Below are positions 11,001 through 21,100 of a stretch of 52,467 nucleotides of DNA, piece after piece. The notes under the pieces were generated by a model. The model ran no database searches. It saw only the letters and a program-made list of their open reading frames with translations, and was not told the DNA's origin. This DNA is from a virus: positions 1 through 52,467 of the IMG/VR virus record IMGVR_UViG_3300009370_000040; one strand, 5' to 3'. The number at the start of each line of letters is the position of its first letter. Position 1 is the first letter of the stretch. Both the position numbers and the translations under genes were made by a program.

Positions 11001-13231
11001 AATATCTAGATTTATATTTTTCTGGAATATCAAATACGATTAATGGTGGTTCTGCTAGCGACACACACGCCTTGGATTATTTGTTGACTTCTAGTGTGGC
11101 TAATCAAATATCATCGTTTACTGCTGGTGGATTAAAACTAGATGCCTGGAACTATATTGCACTTACGTTTGACTATGATACAAGTAACACTTCAATATAT
11201 GTGTACAATGTCGATGATGGACTTACATATGCAAACACATTTGAGTTACCAAGTTCTTATACTGCAAATGTTGGAGCAGCCCCGAATTGGCCCACAAGCG
11301 CATCAGTTTATCCTGGAACAGAAGGTCGCGGAGTGGCTCTTGCGGGAGGCGTCGAATCGGCCAATGCTGTTGGTGGGCTAATTTCTTCGGCTGATACTCT
11401 ATCTGCTTTAGGAACATATGACAACATTAAATATTGTGCCAGAACACTTTCTTACGATGAAATAAATGATGCATTTTATACCAGAGATGAATATGTTACT
11501 GGCCCTACATATGAGATAGATTGGGTGGAAGTATCTAATGATCCTTTTGAAGATGCGTTGGCCAATAAACGAATTTCAGATACGACTGTAGATATGGCTG
11601 GTCATCAGCCCGAGATCGAAGTGTTTGTTCCTCCGTACACATTATATGTAGCAAATTCTACCTACACTTTAGATAACGATAGTGGGCAACAAGGAACAGG
11701 CACAATATATAAGGTGACTTCCAATACTCAGGATTTTCATACGGTCGAAGTGACCCCATATGCACAATCAACCTTCATTTTAGCCGAAACTGATAGTAGT
11801 CATTTAATAGGTCCTGTTCATATGGTTGCAGACAAGGCCGATAATCTTTTTGCATTATATTACGAAGGGACTTCTGGGGCTGCTGAACCCAATTACGGTC
11901 AATCGTGTCATATATATCAATTTACCGCAGATTGTAATACATATAATATATCACATTCTACTCATGTTAAGGTTTATAGTGGAAATAGAACATCCATTCC
12001 TGTTGCCTCGCCCGGCCAATATAATTCTCAATTAAATGTTTTAGAGGATAGTTATGATCCATATGGACAGAATGGATTTGATTTAGATGAATCTACAGGT
12101 GCATTGTATTTGGGTAGTCCAAATAGTTATCGCTCTGAATCTTCCAATTCTGGAATCAGATCTAGTAGTCTAAATGATCCATATAATCAAACCGGAAATA
12201 TAATTAAAATTATTCCATCGACTCTAGGTTATGAAAAATCTTCTGTCATAGAGATTGCAAATTCAATAACGACTGGCCACAGTTGTCGGGTAAGTAAAGT
12301 GTTTTCTGGTCCTGAAAATTCTGTGTTTTACATATATGAGGACACTAATTTCTATCCCCCCAGAAAAAATCTCAATCAACTCATACATACTGGTATAGAC
12401 AATATATATAAAAATATTGAAGTTATGGGAACCAACAGTTCGGTTCCATATACAGTTAACGCGAACACAGTTTCTTCTTTGTCAAATGGTGTTGGTGACG
12501 TTAAAGCAATGGTGTTTGGTTTAGATGGATCTTTGTATGTAAGTCGAGCAGCATTGCGGACTGAATATGGGGGAGGTAATGATTTGCCTTTTGGGGAAAA
12601 TCTTGGGTGGATATTTAGAATTGTTCCTGATGAGAGGGGCAGTTATGCTGTAGAAGATTCTGAAATTACTATTATTGCAGAAAATGTGGGTGTAGTTAAT
12701 TCTCTTGATGTTAGTGATATTAATAACATCTTTGCATTTTCGTCCAGTAATAATGTGACTTATGATGCCAATACGATTAGCACTCCGATATATCATTTAA
12801 CTCCCAATACTGTTCCTGGGTTATATCAATCTTTTGTGGTGATGGAGGGGGCTTCTGTATCGGCCTCAAATACAGGAACGGTTATGAGGCCAAGTTCAGA
12901 AAATACAAATTTTGATGGACTTAATCTTTCAGGGGCCCCGTTGTCTGGAACTATATTAGCATCTTCTAGAAAAACTATGAATGTGTATTCGTCTGATGGT
13001 GCTTCTACTGATACAGATTATTTGTATGAAGGCGCATTGTGGATAAAATCAGTTTATTCCAACACAGTAATTCGTATTACTCCAGATGCCAATGGGTCAT
13101 ATTCGTCGGCTTCGGCAAATGTTCATGGAATTATGGGGACTGGATATTTAAGTGATGGGAGTTGGTCGAGTATTTCTAATAATGGTGAAGGATTCATGTC
13201 ACCTATTGCATTAAAGAAGGTGTGGAGATAA
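8027..13231 (+). CDS. Giant tail/baseplate structural protein: jelly roll, interrupted LamG and C-terminal beta-propeller-like region
   Basis: A 1734-residue protein translationally coupled to the preceding giant (TAATG at 8025-8029). No T4 counterpart is recognised; it is an extra gene between the gp7 position and gp8. Three parts are visible. The N-terminal ~250 residues are beta-rich and jelly-roll-like. A LamG-type domain begins near residue 670 ('YSLWYKPTSE', 'ARIITRDRSEFWSLA') and resumes near 990-1158 ('LDAWNYIALTFDYD', 'YDNIKYCARTLSYDEI'). Inside it sits a copy of the module found twice in the preceding gene ('KRWIISYYAY', 'GTWQRFSAV', 'FDGIMLEQQ'). From about residue 1204 to the end, repeats of the type 'LDESTGALYLGS...IIKIIPS' and 'GLDGSLYVS...IFRIVPDERGSY' suggest NHL/SMP-30-type beta-propeller blades. 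A virion adhesion or receptor-binding role is inferred. Confidence 0.7.
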   Translation: MENKKTWRGLPFLSSSTSTSIGNPGEGKHRSEIIAFGAQSKWSLDSSSIVIALDSRSPTWEIGGEEVVQGNLLSFGYHSIVSADVPSAVPPGTANFYFRDAILPEGILPAMIGSKNKFVRMKVRRLSAPIKANTGSQIYNSVGLQYKSAANIPSPIFIPNNLESTELSSGSGEWKIFEWNLAYPMIANTVTMGIESYTKTIDNNTDINLWTNTVVRGMRFLFDAYRSSERFSYVWKPKRLISPAMAIKEFPSSTGQELWPAPSGNKKIVRLTANVSYSRGTTVVTNESASPVHVDMPQVATELFGGDTTALFNYVQENLVYVFGNPLASDIRLTTDGRSSGGFATLPQTNHFLDPPGIDIIVYYKKTDGTRSTIRHDFSGTLPGVADTLWDSLANDVLPIRLTFSSMGTLGSANWASNWNGEKWRSGDAVELDFTKLIGMSGVDEIDSIEAIVVSKKNHQQEIGNPNNRNILYVDSVALHLSDGTEVRIPASEAIYQTKWFGTLSGHIDPGLNINHTGSYVAMPYTGDLVFPGGQSFDGFMMDETSNYKLATTRGLTSHSGPLKLVPGLTDDYKVIDMATPRRSWIHSQDELFPWSDPVPDPQNPGGFQVVSDSIDAGLRDLLLLTQNTAFDFDYTDGPGGSPLVLFRPNLELLEGERIHGPKAAHLAADSNFHLTILDHDDIRNTNTQSYSLWYKPTSERVGKYYPGLASASTTMAEAARIITRDRSEFWSLAAHHGKNWMPAAYSTFNKNPDDYIIHNSTVSEPSTTLANKHYLNYNSDNRIESLTVNTSFGLFGNSSLEATSKNETADAAQPLWSNAPFTLGPRRVGHRANYDSYFNPDVIRIPKGKRWIISYYAYTDGPGGGSQLVLHGKDSENPASKVCKAMATTSSAHTGIPGSSGTITTPGTWQRFSAVADLSVDSIMTGADGYGGSLTYGNIGRHETKRNEVDSLSIRLDVDTAANTVLFDGIMLEQQPDTGITTPSDFVAPSEYLDLYFSGISNTINGGSASDTHALDYLLTSSVANQISSFTAGGLKLDAWNYIALTFDYDTSNTSIYVYNVDDGLTYANTFELPSSYTANVGAAPNWPTSASVYPGTEGRGVALAGGVESANAVGGLISSADTLSALGTYDNIKYCARTLSYDEINDAFYTRDEYVTGPTYEIDWVEVSNDPFEDALANKRISDTTVDMAGHQPEIEVFVPPYTLYVANSTYTLDNDSGQQGTGTIYKVTSNTQDFHTVEVTPYAQSTFILAETDSSHLIGPVHMVADKADNLFALYYEGTSGAAEPNYGQSCHIYQFTADCNTYNISHSTHVKVYSGNRTSIPVASPGQYNSQLNVLEDSYDPYGQNGFDLDESTGALYLGSPNSYRSESSNSGIRSSSLNDPYNQTGNIIKIIPSTLGYEKSSVIEIANSITTGHSCRVSKVFSGPENSVFYIYEDTNFYPPRKNLNQLIHTGIDNIYKNIEVMGTNSSVPYTVNANTVSSLSNGVGDVKAMVFGLDGSLYVSRAALRTEYGGGNDLPFGENLGWIFRIVPDERGSYAVEDSEITIIAENVGVVNSLDVSDINNIFAFSSSNNVTYDANTISTPIYHLTPNTVPGLYQSFVVMEGASVSASNTGTVMRPSSENTNFDGLNLSGAPLSGTILASSRKTMNVYSSDGASTDTDYLYEGALWIKSVYSNTVIRITPDANGSYSSASANVHGIMGTGYLSDGSWSSISNNGEGFMSPIALKKVWR

Positions 13232-13256
13232 AGTTTAATTTAAATCAACCTGTTAT

Positions 13257-13264
13257 ACTAAATA
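13257..13264 (+). promoter_or_regulatory. Possible weak late promoter upstream of gp8
   Basis: ACTAAATA in the 71-base gap before gp8, 38 bases from the ATG. It differs from TATAAATA in the first two positions, so it is much less certain than the other late promoters in this window. Confidence 0.3.
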
Positions 13265-13302
13265 GTGATAACGGTATCTTTTTTCTTTGGAGTATATAAA
13301 AT

Positions 13303-15096
13303 ATGCCCGCAGTTATAACTAATAATTTTCGCTTACTAAATGCTCGAAATTTTGTAGATAGTTTCCCGGCTTCTGCAAACTCTTCTGTATATCTATACAT
13401 AGGAAGAACACATAGTTGGGATAAGAACCCCCATACACATGCTCCAACGTATAGTGATCAGAACGTTCCTTCTCCGGACAACTCATTTAAAAATAATGAT
13501 TATATCATTTGGGATACTTTAACCTCATTAGTACAACTAGCCAATACTGATGTATCTTTTGCCACGAAAAAGGTGACATGGGCTGGTGGGAGGACATATG
13601 AAAAATGGAATGATACAAATAGTAATTTGGTAAATTTAACTGATGGTGCTTCTGATTTCTTTGTAATAAACAGTAGCAATGAAGTTTTTAAGTGTTTGGA
13701 TAATAATGGGGGCGCCCTTTCGTTGAGTGAGCCACAGCCTGATCCGGCTTCAGTCGCATCACTATATTATGCGGCTGATGGTTATGTGTGGAAATACATG
13801 TACAAAATACCATCAGAGTATAATACTAAGTTTACTATGAATAATTATATGCCAGTAAGAACCCTTACTGTAGCTGAAAGGGCTGCAATGGGATCCAACG
13901 ACCCGTGGATAGTATTAAAGGACATTCAAGATGCGGCAATTCCAGGAACGATTGATAGTGTAACTTTAACTGCTCCAGGATCTGGATATCCAGGATCAAA
14001 CGGTACGATTGGTACCATTGCCTCAGACGGTGTAGATTTTACGTTGCCATTACTTCCATCATCACCTAGTTTGTGGGACAATAATATTGACAACCGCTTT
14101 GCTAATAGTACCATTATAATATCAAACTCCACATTTGAAACGTCTACAACAGTAGAAACGTCAGACGCATCTGATGGATCCATTACAATAGACGCTTCGG
14201 CGAATCCTAATATAATTACAGGGTCGGCCCATCAATATACTTATATAATGGGCCCAGAAGCAAAGATTATAGGCGATGGGACAGCTGGATTGCTTTATGC
14301 AACAGTTTCTGTTCCATCTGGAGTAACAACTTCAGAGGGCCCCATTAGTGCAGTTGGGGTAGCAAATAGTGGATATGGTTATACCTTTGCTGATATTGAG
14401 ATTGTTCCTGTTGATAATCAAAAAGCGCCGCCCGTCAGTCAAGTTTCCCCTCCTGCTGGCCAGGGCGCCCGGGCTACTTCAATTTTATCTCCGCCCGGAG
14501 GGCACGGGTCTGATCCTGTTCGCGAGTTATCTGCGTATCATGTGGCCATTGCGACTGAGCTTGTGAATGAGGGTCATAATGGTACGCTGATTGTGGGGTC
14601 TCAAGATTATAGACAGATTGGAATAATAAAGGATGCTAAAATATTCGGAGGGGCTCATATAGCCAATTCTGCTCCTGGATATGATCAAACGTTAAGAATT
14701 GTTGCAAACAGTTCATCTATTGGGTCCAGTACACTTTGGGTTCCTGCCCTAGATGAAATGTTAATAGGGGCGACAAGCAATGCTATAGGAATTGTGGTTG
14801 ACTATGATCAACCTGCTATTACGGACTCGATTATAAGGTTGACTGGGGTGCGGGCCAATAGCACCGGGGGAAGTTTTGAAGCAGAAGAACTTTTACATCC
14901 ATATTCCTTTGAGACAGGAAAGGATGAAGCAAAGGCTTTGCGGGCGAATACTCTGGGATATCTTGGGGTAGGTGCTTCTATTATTTCCCCAGATTTAGAC
15001 AAATACACGGGGTCAATTATATACAATGAAAATAGGTCTCCCATATCAAGAACTTCTGATCAGAAAGAAGATATTAAGATTCTTGTTGAATTCTAA
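13303..15096 (+). CDS. gp8: Baseplate wedge subunit gp8
   Basis: A 597-residue protein recognisable as gp8 from the N-terminal region ('NARNFVDSFPASANSSVYLY', 'SLYYAADGYVWKYMYKIPS') and from its place downstream of gp6 and the gp7-position gene. T4 gp8 is a 334-residue wedge protein that dimerises at the baseplate periphery. This one is almost twice that length, as in many marine relatives, with added beta-rich material between about residues 220 and 500. Residues about 375-408 form a Pro/Gly-rich stretch encoded by locally GC-rich DNA (14425-14525), probably a flexible loop. GGAG at 13289-13292 serves the ATG. The TAA is followed after 13 bases by the next ATG. Confidence 0.85.
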   Translation: MPAVITNNFRLLNARNFVDSFPASANSSVYLYIGRTHSWDKNPHTHAPTYSDQNVPSPDNSFKNNDYIIWDTLTSLVQLANTDVSFATKKVTWAGGRTYEKWNDTNSNLVNLTDGASDFFVINSSNEVFKCLDNNGGALSLSEPQPDPASVASLYYAADGYVWKYMYKIPSEYNTKFTMNNYMPVRTLTVAERAAMGSNDPWIVLKDIQDAAIPGTIDSVTLTAPGSGYPGSNGTIGTIASDGVDFTLPLLPSSPSLWDNNIDNRFANSTIIISNSTFETSTTVETSDASDGSITIDASANPNIITGSAHQYTYIMGPEAKIIGDGTAGLLYATVSVPSGVTTSEGPISAVGVANSGYGYTFADIEIVPVDNQKAPPVSQVSPPAGQGARATSILSPPGGHGSDPVRELSAYHVAIATELVNEGHNGTLIVGSQDYRQIGIIKDAKIFGGAHIANSAPGYDQTLRIVANSSSIGSSTLWVPALDEMLIGATSNAIGIVVDYDQPAITDSIIRLTGVRANSTGGSFEAEELLHPYSFETGKDEAKALRANTLGYLGVGASIISPDLDKYTGSIIYNENRSPISRTSDQKEDIKILVEF

Positions 15097-15109
15097 AGGA
15101 CAATTATAA

Positions 15110-18100
15110 ATGCCTAAAATAACATCACAGACCCCATATAATGATGATTTTAATGAAAGCAAGAATTATCATAAAATTCTTTTTCGACCTGGATATGCAG
15201 TTCAGGCTAGAGAATTAACTCAACTTCAGAGCATTTTAGAATCACAGCTTTCGCACCATGGTCGATCTCAATTTCATAATGGAGATGCTGTGCTGGGCGG
15301 CCAGACCGCATTTTTGAGGGATGTAGAACACATTAAAGTTTATGATCATATTGGGGCAGGAAATGATAATACTAGTGCTAAATTAGATTTAAGCGATCTT
15401 TTCAACACCACTACAGGTCGGGGTGTGGTTATTAGCAAAGGAGAACATACCAAAGGACAGCGAGATAGTCGAAGAAAACCCAGAGCAACAGTAATGGCAG
15501 TTGTAGAAAATAATGGTTCAGATCCTGCAACATTGATTGTACAATATGCAAATAGCTGGAGGTTTATGGCCGGAGATGCAATAGTTGTCTCTAATATTCC
15601 ATTAGAAACCTCAGATCCTGATCACATTGTTGTTGCAAGAGTTCGTGATGAAAACTATGGAGGCGATCCTACTCCTACAGGACCTGCTTCTTTATTCACA
15701 GTCGAACCTGGAATTTATTTTATAGATTCAACATTCATTAGAACTCCTCGACAATCTATAGTTTTAGGTAAGTATACTGACAGACCAACTTATGCTATTG
15801 GATTTATTAAGTCTGATGAAATTGTTACAGATGCTGATGATTCCACTTTGTTAGATAATGCCTCTGAAAGTTATAATGTCAATTCTCCTGGCGCCCATCG
15901 GTTAAAAACTAGCATAAAACTTGCTGTTCATCCACTTTCAGATGGAATTACCCTTCCGTCGGCCGGGGCTGTGGGTTTCCACACTATATTTAAAATTGCT
16001 AATGGTGTTCCTATCATTGAAGATATAACCACGCAAAATTCTGAGTTTTTAAACTTATTGGCAGAGAGAACGCATGATGAGAGTGGAAATTATTCAACAG
16101 TTCCTTTTAGGGTTGATGTTCTAGAGGGGGCCACCAGTTCTATTATTGCAAGTTCCGCAGAACTTCAATCGGTAGTTACGGGGCTTGCCCAGAACGATGA
16201 CGACATTACACAGACCACCGCGCCTGAAGGGGGAACGCAATATGGGCCCAAGGGGAAAGGCAAAAAGCGGGGCGGCCGCCGTGGCGGCGCCGGGTTCCGA
16301 AGACTACAGCAAGCCTTTAATGCCTTTTCAGTCACTCAGCCTACTGAGGCTGATAAATCTAATTTTAGTGTGAAAATTAATCCAGGAACCGCATATGTTA
16401 AGGGATATAAAACTAGACTCAATGAACCTTTAATTTTAACTGCTCCTAAGGCAAGAACGACAAAAACAGGAGTCGCCAATAATAATTTGGGATTTGGATT
16501 ATATTTTAAAATTAAGGATCCGTCAGAACCCGGACTTTGGAACGTATCAAATTTGGAAGTGGTTAATTTTCATCTAGGTAATGTGGCTAGCTTAACTTCA
16601 CAACAGGTGAAAGATTCTACGCGGATAGGTCAGGCCCGGGTTACTGACATGCAAGTGAAAACATTTCCTGAGGGTGAGGCGGAAACTGTTTATTATCACC
16701 TCCATATGCTTGATATGAGAACGACCCCTATTCAAAATACTGCTGGAGAAAGTGATTCTACTAGCATTATCTGTTCAAACTTAACCCCGACTGACACTAA
16801 TCAATATGTTGGTGGATATATCAAGATGATTGGGGGCCCTGCTAATAATGAAGTGCGTAGAATTGTTGGATCGACCACCGGAGGTGTGATTAATGTAATT
16901 CCAGCATTTAGCACAACTCCAACTGGAACTGGCGCGGGTTTTGGTAATAATTTTCAAATCACTTTTGATAGCAGCTTTGTAGGGTGTATTGCAAATACTG
17001 TTGTGGATTCGGCTATGGCAGATGTTGCTAATGTTGGGAAGGTGGGCACAGTATCTACAGGAGAAACAATATTATACGGAAGAAATCAAACCAAGAATTA
17101 TGTTCCGATAGGACCTGAGGTTATTTCTTCTATTGATGGGGTATCATATGATATTGTGTATAGAGACAGCCAAACTCCTGCTGGTGCGGTGGTTAATTTT
17201 CCTAGACGCAACGTTAATGAAACTATATCAACCAATGATAATGATCATATTTTTACAGGCGGGCCCGGGGCGTCCGGGATATTATCACCAGTTTCAGTTG
17301 ATTCTGATGGTTCTGGTGGAATTGATGTTACGTTTGGCGTTTCCCCAGGAACAGACGTTATAGGCATATTGAGGGCCAAGACGAACACTCTTGCCCGACA
17401 ACTGTTCTCTAACATACAAGGTCCTAGATCAAATACTGATGTTGTCTCTGGAGCTGCGGGTGCAGTTAGCTTAAATGATACGCTACAAACAGCCAGAGGA
17501 ATTGGGCTTGTTGTGATTGACACTCCAAATTTGATTACGAGCGGTCTTGATAATTTAGGAATACCTAACGTATATAACATACATAAAATTATTGATACTG
17601 GAGATATTGGAACCCCTCCAGCGTGGAATGGAGATGTTTGGGATGCAACAAGAAGCAGACATTCGGATGTTACTTCTAATTATGTGTTAGACTCAGGGCA
17701 GCGTGATTCACATTTTGATTACTCTTCAATCCGATTAAAGCCTAATGTGACTCCTCCTGGAGGACAACTTTTAGTCCTATGCGATTTTCTAGAGCCGCCC
17801 CTTGGGGGAACTGTACCGCAGTCTGGTTTTTTTGATGTAGAATCATATGTGGGTGCTATTGCATATGACGATATTCCAGTCTATGAAGATTCTTCTGGAA
17901 TAAGATCTCGTCTACAGAATGTTATGGATTTCAGGCCTGTGAGAAAGGCCAATAACGTTGTGGGCTCTCCAGTAGACATCTCAATAAATCAACCATTTCA
18001 TAATACCAAACGATTTCCAAAGGTAGATGGTGTATTAGACATAGACGAAGCTTCACATTTCTTGTCTCGAATAGATCATATTGTATTAACTTCGACCGGA

Positions 18101-21100
18101 AGATTTCAACATATTTCGGGGGTTCCTTCTGATTTTCCTGTGCCCCCGGAAAACGATGATGATAATCTATTGCTTTCGACCTTGAGGGTTCCAGCATACA
18201 CATTTAGTTATAAAGACATTATAATTGATCCTGCGGAAAATAAACGTAAAACAATGAAAGATATTAACAAAGTTGCTCGGCGTGTTGATAGATTGGAATA
18301 TTTCACTTCATTGAATTTGTTGGAAAAACAAGCTGCCGATATGAATATTATTGATTCTACTGGAGCTTATACGAGATTTAAGAGTGGAATTCTTGTTGAT
18401 AATTTTACAGGCCATGGGGTAGAGTCTCAAAGTGCTGGGGATTATGGTTGTTCTATGGATAGAGCGCGAAGGGAGCTTCGCCCAGCATTCACGATGCGTG
18501 AATTTAGATTTAATTTTGATGCTATTAACAGCCAAACGACTCGGAGAACAGGTGAAATTGTAACTTTAAATTGGACTCCTGTTGAATGGCAGAAACAATT
18601 AGCGGCTACACATGCAATATCTCCAAATCCATTTTCTTTAAAAAGTTATTTTGGTACTCTTATACTACAGCCGACTGAAGATGTTTGGTTTGAAACGAGA
18701 CATAAAGACCCCGTGGTATTTAATCTTGCTGGAGATAATGATAATTTAGAATTCCTTGTTGAACACCTAAACAATAATTTACCAATTGGTACTGATTGGG
18801 ATCAATGGGAAACAAATTGGCTCGGAGTTAATGAAGCAACCAATGTTGAATTTGGTGTAGGTTCTTATGTTGGATCTTGGTCTAGGCGACATTGGAATAA
18901 TGAAACTGTAACTACTACTGATACACATTTTGGTGTGATGACTAGGCAGGGGATTGAGCATAATTTTACTGTTGAAAACACCACAACATCACTAGGTAAT
19001 AGGGTTGTAGATTCATCGATAATTCCACACATGCGACAAAAAGGTGTATTTTTCAAGGCGCGGGGGTTGGAGCCAAATTCCAGTAATCGCGTATACTTCG
19101 ACGGGGAGGATGTTTCGGTCAACTGCGCCCGAGCAAATGAAATATTTGTTAATCCAGTTGTAGGTGGGATCCCCTTTATTGCAGATGGCCCCTGGCCAGA
19201 TAATGCAGCGGCCATTGGTGAATATAGACCAAATGGAGGTCTTTTTCAAGAGGTGATCCAAACAAGCACTACAAGTGAAGGTGATGCCGCGGGTAGGGTT
19301 GTATCTGCGGTTGGGAACACCATTCATATTGTAACCGCAAATGGAGTATTTGTTCCTGGAGACGAACTAATCGGAGAATCGCTTGCTACTGGAGTTCCAT
19401 CTCCAGCAGTTACTGTGGCCAGTTATAAACATTATTCTGGTTTTTGTAGAGCGGCTAACAGTACGTCTATAACTCTAGAAGAGGCCGCCAACGCTGCAAT
19501 AGGATTTTTGTCCAATGAGGAGGCTGATGGAACAATAAACTTTATTGGCGCTGCTGACATAGCCGACGAAATAAAAGATAGGGCAATTTCTATTATTTCT
19601 GGAACTGGTGTCGGCCAGACGAGGAAGGTTTTAGGATATGATCCTGCTACTAGGGAAGTTGTGTTTGATCAAGAATATTCTGTCACTCCATTAGGAGCAG
19701 CAACACAAAGCGTTGTGGATCCAGCTGTAACTAGTGCATACTCTATAGGTGAGAAGTTAAATTCAGCCCTTACCAATGATAATAATGATGGTTCACCTTT
19801 TACCGCCTCGGATGCTGGAATTGCCACAGGAGTTTTTGTTATACCTGCTGATACATTTTATGCTGGAGAAAAAACATTCATGATCCGCGCAGTTGTACCT
19901 GGGGGGTCTCTTGCTAGTGAAACTATATCTACAGCCCAAGCATCATTTTATGCTCAGGGAATTCTCCAGACCGTAGAAGAGATTTCTGTACAAACGCAAA
20001 GTATTGGAACAGCAAGCCATGTAGTTACTGAATCACAAGACATTACTCAGGATGTAACCAGAACAGAAAATACAGGGCGTCTTGTGGTTACAGGATATTA
20101 TGATCCTTTGGCGCAAACTTTCTTATGTGATGCACAGGATCATCCAGATGGAATATTTGTTTCAGATATTGATCTATTCTTTGCTTCTAAACCAACAACA
20201 CAAGAAGAAATCACTTGTGAAATTAGGTTGGCTACAGACGGCACGCCAAGTGCTACTCAAATTCTCGCATCAAAAACTTTGTATCCAGGAGATGTGGTTA
20301 TAACTGCTGATGCAAATCCAGATTCCCCCACCAAATTTGAGTTTTCAACACCAGTTCATTTAGAGCCTGGAAAAGAATATGCAATGGTAATAAGGACAAA
20401 TGATGTTTCGGCTGATGATGGTGAAGGCGAAAACTATACTTTGTGGATTGCCTCAGGAGAGCCGGTCACCAACGAAACGACCGGAGAAATTTTCATAAGG
20501 GAGATTGTGGGCAATGCCGAAGAAACCTACGCACCAACTTCCACACTAGGAATGTTGTTTAAATCACAAAACACCACAACTTGGACCGAAAATCAATATG
20601 AAGATTTGATGTTCAGAATTAATAGATGTAGCTTTGAGACTGGTTCAGGTATTGCGAACTTCAAAAACAGCATAGATATTGGTCTATTAGATGCATATGG
20701 TCAGACGGCAGTTATAGATCAAAGTTTTGATTATGATGTGCTGAATATTCAGTCTCATGATGCATTTTTCCCAGAGACTTCTGTAGAATATGATTTTTCG
20801 GGGTTAATTGAGGAGACTGGAACTACTTCGGCTACAGTATCTATTCCTGCCAATAGAAACCTATATCTAGACCAAAGGCTTCGTGTAAATTCACTTGCAG
20901 ATGGTTCATTGTTAGTTGGGGCCACGTTAACGGGAATAACAGATGAAGTCTCTCCATTCATTAGAATTCCTGGACTTCATGCAATTACTGTACAAAATTT
21001 TGTTAATAATGCTGAACTAAGCAATAGTCATTTTAGAATAGTTGAAGGTGGAACAACTTATTCCAACACCGACATAATGGAAATACAATCTAACCGTACT

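Noticed and set aside
10594-11064. 156-codon - strand frame within the second giant gene
   Set aside because: Overlaps the repeated module on the + strand, whose homology across genes shows that the + frame is the coding one.
16185-16373. 62-codon + frame over the GC-rich basic tract
   Set aside because: Out-of-frame shadow; the 2207-residue frame continues through with its family motifs on both sides.
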